From CAZCQG01 sp964500775 (GTDB lineage: Bacteria; Campylobacterota; Campylobacteria; Campylobacterales; CAZCQG01), in NCBI GenBank assembly GCA_964500775.1, contig CAZCQG010000024.1:1-32216 (forward strand): 32,216 bases of DNA, given 5' to 3'. Below are positions 8,658 to 16,878 of this stretch, one piece after another. The notes beneath the pieces are model-generated. The model was not told the origin of the DNA. It made no database searches and was given only the letters and a program-made list of their open reading frames with translations. Each line of letters starts with the position of its first letter. The first letter of the stretch is position 1. Made by a program: the position numbers and the translations under genes.

Positions 8658-9647
8658 TTAACCCAAGATAGTTTGTAGCATCGATTCTAATCTCTGTGTA
8701 TAAAGATGGGATTTTATACTTTTTTCATACGCGGCATTTGCTATGCTTTCTCTTTGGGATTCATGAGATAAATAGTATGTTAGTTGCTCTTTTAACTCTT
8801 CGATATTTTTATACAAAACTATCTCTTTTTTATCCTCGTAAAGATCGGCTATATCTTCTTTAAAGTCACAAATCTGAAAAGCACCGCATCCGTTTGCTTC
8901 TATGACTCTGGGATTGATTCCGAAGTTACTTTTTCCAAACCACGAGTGGATATTCAATACTATTTTTGATTGATTAAAGATTCTCACCATCTCTTCGGGT
9001 GTAAAAAATTTTCTGCTTACTATGTGTTTATTGATCGGTGAGTTTTTAGGCAATTTTTTCCATGGACCGAATATTGAGACGGTAAACTCTTCTATCAACG
9101 CTCCGATCACCTCTTCTCTCACATGCCCGTGATCGCCCGCAAACGTAATATCGTATATTTTCTCCACACCGTCTATTCTTTTGTGCACATCGGGAAAACA
9201 ACCTACGGGCATATAAAAGACATTCTCATATCCCCTTTTTTTATACTCATCCACCGATCCTTTGGCGTTAGTAAAATAGTGCGTGTAGTTTCCGACCTGA
9301 CGCATCGAGCGCTCTATTTGAAATGGGTCGTTGAGCCACCAACAAGCTGTTTTAACACCCTGTTTTGCGATATTTTTCAATGTGTTTTCATCATGGTCAA
9401 AACCGAAAATACTTAATAAAATATCGGGTTTAAAACTCTCTATTTTTTTTAGTAGTGAGCGGTTCATTGTTTCAAAAAAACTTTTTTTAGAGATACTTTT
9501 GTGTATCTGGGATAAAACGTTAGACGCTCCGAAGTCAAAAACCTCTACGTCATGACCCATTTGTAAAAGCGCTTCATATGTAAAACGATTCATCGGAACG
9601 GTCTTCAAATGACCGGGGATACTTAATAAAATCTTTTGTTTTTTCAT
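8658..9647 (-). CDS. CgeB/DUF3880-type glycosyltransferase
   Basis: A 329-residue protein with the layout of the CgeB (spore maturation) glycosyltransferase-like family. The N-terminal domain includes FKPDILLSIFGFDHDE and ACWWLNDPFQIERS; the WxxDDPF-like motif is characteristic. The C-terminal GT-B domain (Glyco_trans_1_2 type) contains IVLNIHSWFGKSNFGINPR and EANGCGAFQICDF. Related proteins are frequent in epsilonproteobacterial LPS and flagellar glycosylation loci; the sugar specificity is unknown. The ATG at 9647 overlaps the preceding GT4 stop by four bases (ATGA). Confidence 0.75.
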   Translation of the reverse strand: MKKQKILLSIPGHLKTVPMNRFTYEALLQMGHDVEVFDFGASNVLSQIHKSISKKSFFETMNRSLLKKIESFKPDILLSIFGFDHDENTLKNIAKQGVKTACWWLNDPFQIERSMRQVGNYTHYFTNAKGSVDEYKKRGYENVFYMPVGCFPDVHKRIDGVEKIYDITFAGDHGHVREEVIGALIEEFTVSIFGPWKKLPKNSPINKHIVSRKFFTPEEMVRIFNQSKIVLNIHSWFGKSNFGINPRVIEANGCGAFQICDFKEDIADLYEDKKEIVLYKNIEELKEQLTYYLSHESQRESIANAAYEKSIKSHLYTQRLESMLQTILG

Positions 9648-10699
9648 AATTTTTTATACACCTTGATACACTCGCTTATCATTTTCTTCTTGCTGTAATT
9701 TTCAATAATAAAATCTCTTCTTTCGATGCTATTTTCAATACTTTTTAGAGTTTCTACGAACAGTTCTTTTTTCCATTCGGACAATAGCACAAAATTCGCA
9801 TCGTTATACAAATCTCTAATGCTCCCAATATCCGCGGCGATGCAGGGGAGATTCATCGCGAGGGCTTGCATCAGCGATTGCGGCACCCCCTCGTTGGAAT
9901 CAGAGGTCAAGACAAAAACATCCAAACACGCCAAAAACTTGGCACTTTCCTGCACGTGCCCCAAAAGCCGTACATTCTCTATCTTTTCTGTTTCTATTTT
10001 TCGAAGTAGATTTGGCTTCTGTGGACCATCCCCGCCTATCACAAAAAGTATATCTTGAAACTCTTTAGCTATATCAAGAAATACGTCATGCCTTTTGAAA
10101 GCCCGCAAAACCCCGAGATTCCCGACTATCTTCGCATCTTTGGGCAATCCGAAAAAATCTCTGCATTCGTTTTTTTCATACTTGCCCGGATTAAAAATAT
10201 CGGTGTCCACTCCCGTGGGGATAGAGAGTATTTTTTCGGGTTTGATTCTGTTATTTTGTATCATAGCTTCGCGCACGCTCTCGCCCGTAGTGATGACAAA
10301 ATCTGCCAACTCGTTAATAAAATTCAACCTTGAAGAGTTGATCGGATTGGATAAATGACGGGTTCTGATAAATTTCGCCCCCGCAAGTTTTGCCGCCAAG
10401 CCTCCGCACCACGTATCTTTTCCGCTGTGGGTGTTGACTATGGTAAAACCTTTTTCTTTTATCAAATGGGCGAGCCCTTGAATGGTTTTGCGGTCAAAGC
10501 TCCCTTTAAAAGGGAAAAAATATACGTCAAAACCGCGCTTTAAGGCTTCTTCGGCGATTCTAGATTCTCTCCTGCACGCGAGCGCCACGTATGCGCCGTA
10601 CTCGCGCACCCCTTCCATCTCGGAGATGATTCGTATCTCTTGTCCGCCCCAGCCATCCGACCATTCGGTGTGCAATACCTTGATATTAATTATTTCCAA
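9644..10699 (-). CDS. Glycosyltransferase, GT4 family
   Basis: A 351-residue GT-B enzyme. The acceptor domain has KVLHTEWSDGWGGQEIRI, a phosphate-loop-like GGQE common in LPS GT4 enzymes. The donor domain has VGNLGVLRAFKRHDVFL, VIGGDGPQ and SNEGVPQSLMQALAMNLP, the last being the Ex7E-type region in degenerate form. Probable role is LPS core or O-chain assembly. The only standard start before the conserved N-terminus is TTG at 10699, which places the start 14 bases inside uup; an ATT or ATC start a few codons later cannot be excluded. First glycosyltransferase of the uup-led operon. Confidence 0.8.
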   Translation of the reverse strand: MEIINIKVLHTEWSDGWGGQEIRIISEMEGVREYGAYVALACRRESRIAEEALKRGFDVYFFPFKGSFDRKTIQGLAHLIKEKGFTIVNTHSGKDTWCGGLAAKLAGAKFIRTRHLSNPINSSRLNFINELADFVITTGESVREAMIQNNRIKPEKILSIPTGVDTDIFNPGKYEKNECRDFFGLPKDAKIVGNLGVLRAFKRHDVFLDIAKEFQDILFVIGGDGPQKPNLLRKIETEKIENVRLLGHVQESAKFLACLDVFVLTSDSNEGVPQSLMQALAMNLPCIAADIGSIRDLYNDANFVLLSEWKKELFVETLKSIENSIERRDFIIENYSKKKMISECIKVYKKL

Positions 10700-12623
10700 G
10701 CTCTTCCGCCTTCTCTTCGAGTTCTAGTAGTGCCATCCCCTTCTCCTCATATTCCGCTTCCAACGCCTCTAGCTCTTTGGCGATGGCATCGATGCCGTGT
10801 TTGTGGTAGCATTCGGGATTGCCGAGGCAGGCTTTTAGTTCTGCGATTCTAGATTCTATCTTCGCGATCTCATGAGGCAAGGATTCCAATAACCGCTGCT
10901 CTTTGTAGCTAAGCTTTTTCGGGGCGCTTTTTTGGCGCTCTATTTTTACTTCGCTTTCGACCTCTTGTGCCATAGATTCGTATTCGCGCAGCTCTTTTTC
11001 GATGTCGAGGTATTCGCTATAGGTTTTGTGGCTCTCCTCCACTTCCCCTTCGCCTTTGAAGATAAAGAGCTTTGTGGCAAGCTTATCGACAAAATACCTA
11101 TCGTGGCTCACGAATAATAGCGCCCCTTGGAAGCTTAACAGATACTCTTCCAAGATATTTATAGTCGGGATGTCGAGGTCGTTTGTGGGCTCATCGAGGA
11201 TCAATAAATCGTACTCTTTGGTAAAAAGGAGTGCGAGTGCCACGCGGTTTTTCTCGCCGCCGCTTAATGTCCCTATCTTCATATCGAGAAACTCTTTTGG
11301 AAAAAGGAAGTTTTTGAGGTAGCCGAAGACGTGCATATTTCTCCCTCGCACATCCACTCTGTCGCCCCCTTGCGGGCAAAAAGTCTCGATGAGGGTTTTG
11401 GCATCGTCCAGCATCTCGCGGTGTTGGTCGAAGTAGCCGATGCGCACATCACCGAACTTCATCTCGCCTTTGTCAAGTGCCAGCCGCCCGAGGAGGATTT
11501 TTAGAAACGTACTCTTCCCGCTGCCGTTTTTCCCGACGATTCCGATGCGATCTTTTTGGAGGATTCTCGCACTAAAGTTCTCTATGAGATTCTTCTCACC
11601 TAGCGCCTTACTCACCCCTTTGAGCTCAAAAAGCATCTTTTGGCGATTCACCCCTTCATTGCGATTGAAGTGCTTTTGCTCCCGCTCTAGCTCAAGCTTC
11701 ATCTTGCGGATGACGCTTGGATTCTTCTTCGCCTCCTCGCGAAGCTTGAAAACACGCTCCTTGCGCCCTTCGTTCCGCTTCACCCGCGCGCGTACTCCGC
11801 GATTGAGCCACTCTTCTTCGGCTTTCAAAAATTTCAAAAGCGTGTCGTGGCTCTTTTGGAGAGAGAGCATCAGCTGCTCTTTTTGGTACAAATAACTCCT
11901 GTATCCCCCCTCAAAACTCCGCAAATTCCCCTCTTCGATCTCGACGGTGCGAGTGGCGATATTGTCAATAAAGTACCTGTCGTGCGAGATAAAAAGGAGA
12001 GTAAAATTAAGCTTATTTAGCATCTCCTCCAAAAACTCCACCATATAGACATCCAGATGGTTGGTCGGCTCATCGAGGAGGAGCAAATCGGGTTTGCGTA
12101 GCAATAATCCCGCTAGCGCGACGCGCTTTTGCTCCCCGCCGCTTAGGAGATTCGCCGCGCGGTGTTCGTACTCTTTGAGTGTGAATCGCTCCAGTACCTC
12201 TTCGATTCGATTATCCAAATCCCACGCATTGTGGTGATCTAAGACGGCGCTAAGTTCAGCGGAGCGGTGCAATAGCTCTTTATTTTCATAATCGCTTGCG
12301 AGCTCTAAATTGACCGCGTCAAACTCTTTTTTGTAGTTTTTGAGTTCGGCGAGTTGATTTTCTATCGCGTCACGCACGCTTTCATTTTCTTTGAAGTGCG
12401 GCTGCTGCGGCAGCATCGCTATCTCGACGTTATTTTGGGCGAGGCGCTCCCCTTCGTCGATCTCTAGGATTCCCGCGACTATTTTCATAATCGTGCTCTT
12501 TCCGCTGCCGTTTTTCCCGACAATCGCTATTCTTTCCCCTTCGTTTATATGGAGGGATATTTTTTCCAAGATTTTTTTGTATTCGTATTGTTTGGAGACT
12601 TCGAGCAGATCAACTAGCGCCAT
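10686..12623 (-). CDS. uup: ABC-F ATPase Uup
   Basis: A 645-residue soluble protein with two ABC ATPase domains and no membrane segments. Walker A GKNGSGKST at 36-44, signature LLSGGEQKR and Walker B LLLLDEPTNHLD belong to the first; a second GKNGSGKST, TLSGGEKNR and LLILDEPTNDLD follow. After the linker the C-terminus reads KKLSYKEQRLLESLPHEIAK and then a coiled coil, the layout that separates Uup from EttA and YheS. ABC-F proteins of this branch act on ribosomes and on branched nucleic acid intermediates. ATG at 12623 has AGGA 6 bases upstream. It heads the glycosyltransferase operon, which may be only positional. Confidence 0.85.
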   Translation of the reverse strand: MALVDLLEVSKQYEYKKILEKISLHINEGERIAIVGKNGSGKSTIMKIVAGILEIDEGERLAQNNVEIAMLPQQPHFKENESVRDAIENQLAELKNYKKEFDAVNLELASDYENKELLHRSAELSAVLDHHNAWDLDNRIEEVLERFTLKEYEHRAANLLSGGEQKRVALAGLLLRKPDLLLLDEPTNHLDVYMVEFLEEMLNKLNFTLLFISHDRYFIDNIATRTVEIEEGNLRSFEGGYRSYLYQKEQLMLSLQKSHDTLLKFLKAEEEWLNRGVRARVKRNEGRKERVFKLREEAKKNPSVIRKMKLELEREQKHFNRNEGVNRQKMLFELKGVSKALGEKNLIENFSARILQKDRIGIVGKNGSGKSTFLKILLGRLALDKGEMKFGDVRIGYFDQHREMLDDAKTLIETFCPQGGDRVDVRGRNMHVFGYLKNFLFPKEFLDMKIGTLSGGEKNRVALALLFTKEYDLLILDEPTNDLDIPTINILEEYLLSFQGALLFVSHDRYFVDKLATKLFIFKGEGEVEESHKTYSEYLDIEKELREYESMAQEVESEVKIERQKSAPKKLSYKEQRLLESLPHEIAKIESRIAELKACLGNPECYHKHGIDAIAKELEALEAEYEEKGMALLELEEKAEELGNN

Positions 12624-12652
12624 TTATTTCCTAAATGAAATATTTTTTCGCA

Positions 12653-12681
12653 ATTATAGCGTGTAATGTTTTAGCACCAAA
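12653..12681 (-). promoter_or_regulatory. Possible promoter of the uup-glycosyltransferase operon
   Basis: On the minus strand a perfect TATAAT (12658-12653) lies 29 bases before the uup ATG. At 17-base spacing there is only TTTGGT (12681-12676), a poor -35 match, but upstream DNA is T-rich as is common in epsilonproteobacterial sigma70 promoters. It is back to back with the plus-strand promoter at 12710. Confidence 0.45.
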
Positions 12682-12709
12682 AAATAGTAAATATATTTTC
12701 TATCGTATA

Positions 12710-12738
12710 TTGACCAAGTAAATATTATTTGGTAAAAT
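12710..12738 (+). promoter_or_regulatory. Sigma70-type promoter of the toxin-antitoxin/pse operon
   Basis: TTGACC (12710-12715) and TAAAAT (12733-12738) are spaced by exactly 17 bases, 28 bases before the antitoxin ATG. This is the best -35/-10 pair I saw in the window. It probably drives the HTH-PIN pair and, because no obvious terminator or gap follows, the pse genes downstream. Confidence 0.6.
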
Positions 12739-12766
12739 CCTTTATAGATTCTAAAAAGGGGCGACA

Positions 12767-13027
12767 ATGCAAATTCACCTTACCGATACGGAGCTTGCGG
12801 CTTTATGCGGGATGACCCCTCAAAACCTCCGCATCACGTACAAAAAGAATCCCAATCCTATAAAACAAAGACTCTATGAGTTTTTAAAACTAGGGGCGCA
12901 AACGTGGCTAGCGCAAGAGGGCATCAAGAAAAAAAATCAAGAGCTTCTCAATATCATCCAAAATATGGAACCTATCGTGTTGCAAGAAAAAGAGAGAAAA
13001 GGGCGTAAGATTGAAAATTTTGATTGA
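12767..13027 (+). CDS. Small HTH-like protein, probable antitoxin partner of the PIN toxin
   Basis: An 86-residue protein. Residues 6-43 (TDTELAALCGMTPQNLRITY and following) look like a helix-turn-helix in which a Gly-Met-Thr turn precedes the recognition helix. The rest is a charged, helix-prone tail (AQEGIKKKNQELLNIIQNME, then KERKGRKIENFD), suited to wrapping the toxin. It starts at ATG 12767 with AGGGG 6 bases upstream. Its 3' end overlaps the PIN gene by 17 bases. Position and size make it the antitoxin and probable autoregulator; I do not recognise it as a classical ribbon-helix-helix or AbrB VapB, so the family is open. Confidence 0.7.
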   Translation: MQIHLTDTELAALCGMTPQNLRITYKKNPNPIKQRLYEFLKLGAQTWLAQEGIKKKNQELLNIIQNMEPIVLQEKERKGRKIENFD

Positions 13028-13382
13028 TACAAATATTTTTATCGATCTTTTGCGCAAAGAATCCGAAATACTCAAAAAATTCACCGCTCTAAGCACCGAC
13101 GCGGAGTTTTTTTACAACCCGATCATAGAAGCCGAAATCTTGCAAGGGTGTAAACAAGCAAACTTTTCAAAAGTCGTCCATATCCTCTCCTTTTGCACTT
13201 GCGCGGCGATTGATTGCCAAACGGGAAAAATAGCCGGAAAATACGCTAATCAATTTTTAAAGTCACACCATACAATCACTCTAGATGACTACCTCATAGC
13301 CGCCACTGCAAAACAATACGAACTCGTTTTATGGACAAAAAACAAAAAACATTTCCCGATGAAGGATATTGAAATTCTATGA
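13011..13382 (+). CDS. PIN-domain ribonuclease, VapC-like toxin
   Basis: A 123-residue PIN domain. Asp6 lies in ILIDTNIFIDLL, Glu42 in PIIEAEIL, Asp92/Asp93 in TLDDYLIAATA, and WTKNKKHFPM near the C-terminus corresponds to the family N-x-K-H-F end. These acidic residues form the metal site of VapC-type endoribonucleases, which cleave tRNA or rRNA. The start is TTG at 13011, inside the antitoxin gene; no ATG fits because the next codons already encode the first PIN strand. The stop lies 16 bases before the probable pseG-pseH start, so the toxin sits inside the pse operon. Confidence 0.85.
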   Translation: MKILIDTNIFIDLLRKESEILKKFTALSTDAEFFYNPIIEAEILQGCKQANFSKVVHILSFCTCAAIDCQTGKIAGKYANQFLKSHHTITLDDYLIAATAKQYELVLWTKNKKHFPMKDIEIL

Positions 13383-13398
13383 AACTCGGATACATCGC

Positions 13399-14817
13399 TT
13401 GAAAATAGCACTACTCACCGAAGCGGGAGCAAAAGTCGGATACGGGCATATTAGCAGGATACGCGCATTGGCGCATTTCCTGTGGACAGCGGGATTTGGG
13501 GCGCAGATATTTATTGCACCGGAGGATTCTTTTGAAGCACTTGCGGACGAGAAGCTTTTGGATTGGCGAAGTGCATCGATAAAAGGATTTGACTTTGTCG
13601 TTATCGATTCCTACCTCGCCGATGCCCCTACCTACGCCCGCCTCGCAAAAAACAGACCTGCCCTCTTTTTCGATGATGCACAAAGGATAAAATATCCCAA
13701 AGGAATCATCCTCAACGGCGCATTGGGAGCGGAAAATATCTATGAAAAGGATGCGAAACACCGCTATTTGTTGGGAGAAAAATATCTTTTATTGCGTCCC
13801 GAATTTCAAAATCCAAAAGAATCGCACGCCCATAAAATCACAAACGTCCTCCTCACTCTCGGCGCAAAAGACATACGGAATCTCTCGCCCTCGCTCATAG
13901 AATCGATACGCCGTTACGACCCGAACGTACGCATCCATCAAATCATCACCGACGCTTACGATGAAGCCGATCAAAACATCACCTATCATAAGAATCTCAC
14001 CGCCACCGATGTCGCTAACGTGATGCGCTCCTGCGACATCGCCGTGACCGCGGGCGGACAGAGTCTCGTTGAGTTGTGCGCCCTTGGGATTCCCACCCTC
14101 TCCATCACCATTGCCGATAATCAAAAAAACAACATCGCCTACCTCGCAAAAGAATCGCTCACTCACCACCTCGGTAGCTTTGAGGATAAAAATCTCTCGC
14201 AAAACCTCATCGCCGGAATCGAAAAACTCGCTAAACAAAGTATCCGTGAAAACATCTCTGCCGCACTCAAAAAGCGGATAAAACCAAACAGCGGCGCGAA
14301 TATCGCCAAAAAAATCGGAGACTACTACGCGGACTGCAAGCTCAAAAAAAATATGACGCTCCAAAAAATGCCCATCAAAAACTTCATCAACCTCGACTTT
14401 ACCGAAGCCGTAGACGTGCTCGCGTGGCGCAACGAAGAATCGACCGCGAAAAATATGATCCACTCCGATTTTATTCCTCTTGACGCGCACCTCGATTTTA
14501 TAGAATCGCTCAAAAAACGGAGCGACAAATACTATTTCAAGATAGCCGACATCGGAGCGGTCACGATAGAGGATGTAGACTTTGAAGACGACAGCGCCTC
14601 TTTTGGTATCTACAAAAACCCTAAAGCCCAAAAAGTGGGCAAACTCCTCATACAAATCGCCGAGATTCTCATATTTAAAAAGCTCAAACTCGGTAAAATC
14701 AAAATAGTGGTAAAAAAGCATAATCAAAAAGCACAAAATCTCTACATAAAGTCGGGGTATTTCACCTATGGCGAAGAAGATGATTTATTACTTATGGAGA
14801 AAGTATGCACAAAATAG
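13399..14817 (+). CDS. pseG-pseH: Bifunctional PseG-PseH fusion: UDP-sugar hydrolase and N-acetyltransferase of pseudaminic acid synthesis
   Basis: A 472-residue protein joining two pathway enzymes. Residues 1 to about 315 are PseG: GYGHISR places the catalytic base at His17 as in the Campylobacter enzyme, and GGQSLVELCALGIPT is the nucleotide-binding loop. PseG removes UDP from UDP-2,4-diacetamido-2,4,6-trideoxy-L-altrose. Residues from about 319 are a GNAT acetyltransferase (FINLDFTEAVDVLAWRNEES, KVGKLLIQIAEILI, KKHNQKAQNLYIKSGY), matching PseH, which acetylates the 4-amino group one step earlier. The TTG at 13399 aligns with known PseG N-termini; a TTG at 13369 would add ten residues and overlap the toxin gene. 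An internal ATG at 14353 lacks a clear Shine-Dalgarno, so separate PseH synthesis is unlikely but possible. It overlaps pseI by 13 bases. Confidence 0.88.
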   Translation: MKIALLTEAGAKVGYGHISRIRALAHFLWTAGFGAQIFIAPEDSFEALADEKLLDWRSASIKGFDFVVIDSYLADAPTYARLAKNRPALFFDDAQRIKYPKGIILNGALGAENIYEKDAKHRYLLGEKYLLLRPEFQNPKESHAHKITNVLLTLGAKDIRNLSPSLIESIRRYDPNVRIHQIITDAYDEADQNITYHKNLTATDVANVMRSCDIAVTAGGQSLVELCALGIPTLSITIADNQKNNIAYLAKESLTHHLGSFEDKNLSQNLIAGIEKLAKQSIRENISAALKKRIKPNSGANIAKKIGDYYADCKLKKNMTLQKMPIKNFINLDFTEAVDVLAWRNEESTAKNMIHSDFIPLDAHLDFIESLKKRSDKYYFKIADIGAVTIEDVDFEDDSASFGIYKNPKAQKVGKLLIQIAEILIFKKLKLGKIKIVVKKHNQKAQNLYIKSGYFTYGEEDDLLLMEKVCTK

Positions 14818-15845
14818 CAGACGTATTTGACGATGTCAGCGGCACGTATATCATCGCAGAGCTCTCCGCCAATCACAACGGCAGCAAAGATCTCGCCCTC
14901 CAAACCATAAAAGCCGCCGCAGAATCGGGAGCGAATGCGATCAAGCTCCAAACCTATACCGCAGACACCATCACGCTCAACTGCCGCAACGAATATTTCA
15001 AAATAGGCGAAGGGACGGTGTGGGACGGCAAAATCCTCTATGATCTCTACAAAGAGGCATATACCCCATGGGAATGGCACGAAGAGCTGATGGCATATGC
15101 TAAGAATCTAGGGCTAGAGTGTTTCAGCTCGCCGTTTGATTTTAGCGCGGTCGATTTTTTGGAATCGCTCAACGTCCCCGCATACAAAATCGCCTCTTTT
15201 GAGATCCACGATCTTCCGCTCATTCAATATGTCGCAAAAAAAGGAAAACCCATCATCATCTCTACGGGTATCGCCACACTCGAAGATATAAACGCGGCAG
15301 TCCAAACCTGTATCTTTGCGGGAAACACCGACATAGCACTCCTCAAGTGCACCTCTAGCTACCCCGCTCCCTTGGAAGAGATGAATCTTAAAACCCTCGG
15401 TGATATGCATGAGCGCTTTGGGGTGACTGTAGGCTTAAGCGACCACTCCATGGGGCTAGAAGCGCCTATCGTAGCCGTGGCTTTGGGGGCGAAAATAATA
15501 GAGAAACATTTTATCTTAGATAGGAATCTCGGAGGGGCGGATAGCTCTTTTTCGCTAGAGCCGAGCGAATTTAAGATAATGGTGCAAAGCATACGCAACA
15601 CCGAAAAACTACTGGGTAGAGTAAACTACGACCTCACCGATAAAACCAAAAAAACAAGGCGATTCGGGCGAAGCCTTTTTGTGAGCGAAAATATCAAAAA
15701 AGGGGAATCCCTCACGCCTCAAAATATCCGCTCCGTACGTCCCGCCGATGGACTTTCACCTTCACGCTACTACGCCGTACTCGGTAAAAAAGCGGCGCAC
15801 GATTTGGAGTTTGGACAACCGCTTAGGGAGGGGGATTTTGAGTAA
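14805..15845 (+). CDS. pseI: Pseudaminic acid synthase PseI
   Basis: A 346-residue protein. The N-terminal NeuB-type TIM barrel carries IIAELSANHNGS, AIKLQTYTADTITL, SSPFDFSAVDFLE, LLKCTSSYPAP and VGLSDHSMG. A C-terminal SAF/antifreeze-like domain (from about residue 285: SLFVSENIKKGESLTPQNIR) closes the active site of the partner subunit. It condenses phosphoenolpyruvate with 2,4-diacetamido-2,4,6-trideoxy-L-altrose to give pseudaminic acid. The spelling of the TYTADT and SSPFD motifs and the adjacent PseG favour PseI over sialic (NeuB) or legionaminic (LegI) synthases. ATG at 14805 has GGAG 5-6 bases upstream. Confidence 0.92.
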   Translation: MHKIADVFDDVSGTYIIAELSANHNGSKDLALQTIKAAAESGANAIKLQTYTADTITLNCRNEYFKIGEGTVWDGKILYDLYKEAYTPWEWHEELMAYAKNLGLECFSSPFDFSAVDFLESLNVPAYKIASFEIHDLPLIQYVAKKGKPIIISTGIATLEDINAAVQTCIFAGNTDIALLKCTSSYPAPLEEMNLKTLGDMHERFGVTVGLSDHSMGLEAPIVAVALGAKIIEKHFILDRNLGGADSSFSLEPSEFKIMVQSIRNTEKLLGRVNYDLTDKTKKTRRFGRSLFVSENIKKGESLTPQNIRSVRPADGLSPSRYYAVLGKKAAHDLEFGQPLREGDFE

Positions 15846-16878
15846 CAACTGTAAATGTAACGAACATTTTTTGCAATACGCAACTTACAAGAAGCTCCTT
15901 GTCTCTTCAAATACTGCCGAAATCATCGCAACGGTCACAAAACTTTGTGAAGAGAATCGCGCCGAAATACTACATAAGGAAGCAAAACTCCTCATCGTAG
16001 AATCAAATAATATTTTTGCGATCGCCAAAGAACTCTGCGCTGCGCTCAACCCGCTCATAAAAAAAGATACGAATATCTCATTTTTAGAGAAAGAGGAAGT
16101 GGTCGGATTTAGCACGTTTGCAAAGCTAATGCCCCTAGAGACGGTATGCAATAAGCTAGAATCGATGAAACTTATGCAGATGCTAGAGGACGAAAGCTTC
16201 CTTACCTATTTTCATCAGATTTTTGATCTTAGAAACGATACCCTTTTTGGATACGAAACACTTTTGCGAGGGGTCTATAACGGCGCAATGGTACCTCCTC
16301 AAGAGATATTTTCTATGGCAAGTAAGTCCGACTCGCTTTTTGTTTTGGATAGGATAGCTCGCTCTACAAATCTTAAATATGCCGCAAAACACAATGTGGA
16401 TAAAAATATTTTCATAAATTTCATCCCTACCGCGATATACGACCCCGCACAGTGTCTTAAAAGCACGGTAGCACTTGCCGACGAACTTGGGATCAATCCG
16501 CGCAATATCGTCTTTGAAGTAGTAGAGACCGAAAAAGTGGATGACACGGAACACCTAAAGAGCATCCTCGATTATTATAAAAATCGAGGATTTAGAGTGG
16601 CGCTCGATGACGTAGGGAACGGCTATTCGAATCTCAACCTCATCGCAAAGCTCAAGCCCGATATTATCAAAATAGACCGTGAAATCATCGACCGCATAGA
16701 GGGTGATGATATAAAAAAATCTATATTTGAAGCACTTGTCAATATCGCGTCAAAAAACAATATCCTCGTGTTAGCCGAGGGGATAGAACGTCAAGAAGAG
16801 CTTGACTATGTGCGAAAAAACGGTGCCGATCTAGCGCAAGGGTACTGCTACTCAAAACCGTCAGAGAAGCCTTTATGA
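15838..16878 (+). CDS. EAL-domain cyclic-di-GMP phosphodiesterase with an unassigned N-terminal region
   Basis: A 346-residue protein. Residues 120-346 form an EAL domain: ETLLR at 140-144 (the EAL motif with Thr for Ala), Asn194, Glu227, DD at 257-258, Lys278, Glu314 and Gln334 in AQGYCYSKP. All metal- and substrate-binding positions I can align are kept, so an active phosphodiesterase is likely. Residues 1-119 contain a Cys-Lys-Cys near the start and match no domain I know; they may sense a signal. I chose TTG 15838 because a strong GGGAGGGGG lies just upstream and the start overlaps the pseI stop by 8 bases. Setting c-di-GMP levels alongside flagellar glycan synthesis would suit a motility switch (inference). 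Confidence 0.85.
   Translation: MSNNCKCNEHFLQYATYKKLLVSSNTAEIIATVTKLCEENRAEILHKEAKLLIVESNNIFAIAKELCAALNPLIKKDTNISFLEKEEVVGFSTFAKLMPLETVCNKLESMKLMQMLEDESFLTYFHQIFDLRNDTLFGYETLLRGVYNGAMVPPQEIFSMASKSDSLFVLDRIARSTNLKYAAKHNVDKNIFINFIPTAIYDPAQCLKSTVALADELGINPRNIVFEVVETEKVDDTEHLKSILDYYKNRGFRVALDDVGNGYSNLNLIAKLKPDIIKIDREIIDRIEGDDIKKSIFEALVNIASKNNILVLAEGIERQEELDYVRKNGADLAQGYCYSKPSEKPL

Noticed and set aside
11440..11895. Plus-strand frame of 151 codons within uup
   Set aside because: It is low-complexity Ser/Arg/Phe-rich antisense of a coiled-coil linker and overlaps a certain gene.
12624..12766. An extra small gene or RNA in the longest gap
   Set aside because: The stretch is AT-rich, holds two back-to-back promoters and no frame with a ribosome site; no stable hairpin was seen.
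13789..14736. A 315-codon open frame on the minus strand opposite pseG-pseH
   Set aside because: It lies wholly inside the well-supported fusion gene, and its protein resembles no family. It is the antisense shadow of a frame poor in complementary stops.
15748..15837. Upstream extension of the EAL protein by 30 residues
   Set aside because: It would lie entirely in another frame of pseI, while the TTG at 15838 has a very strong Shine-Dalgarno and a typical stop-start overlap.
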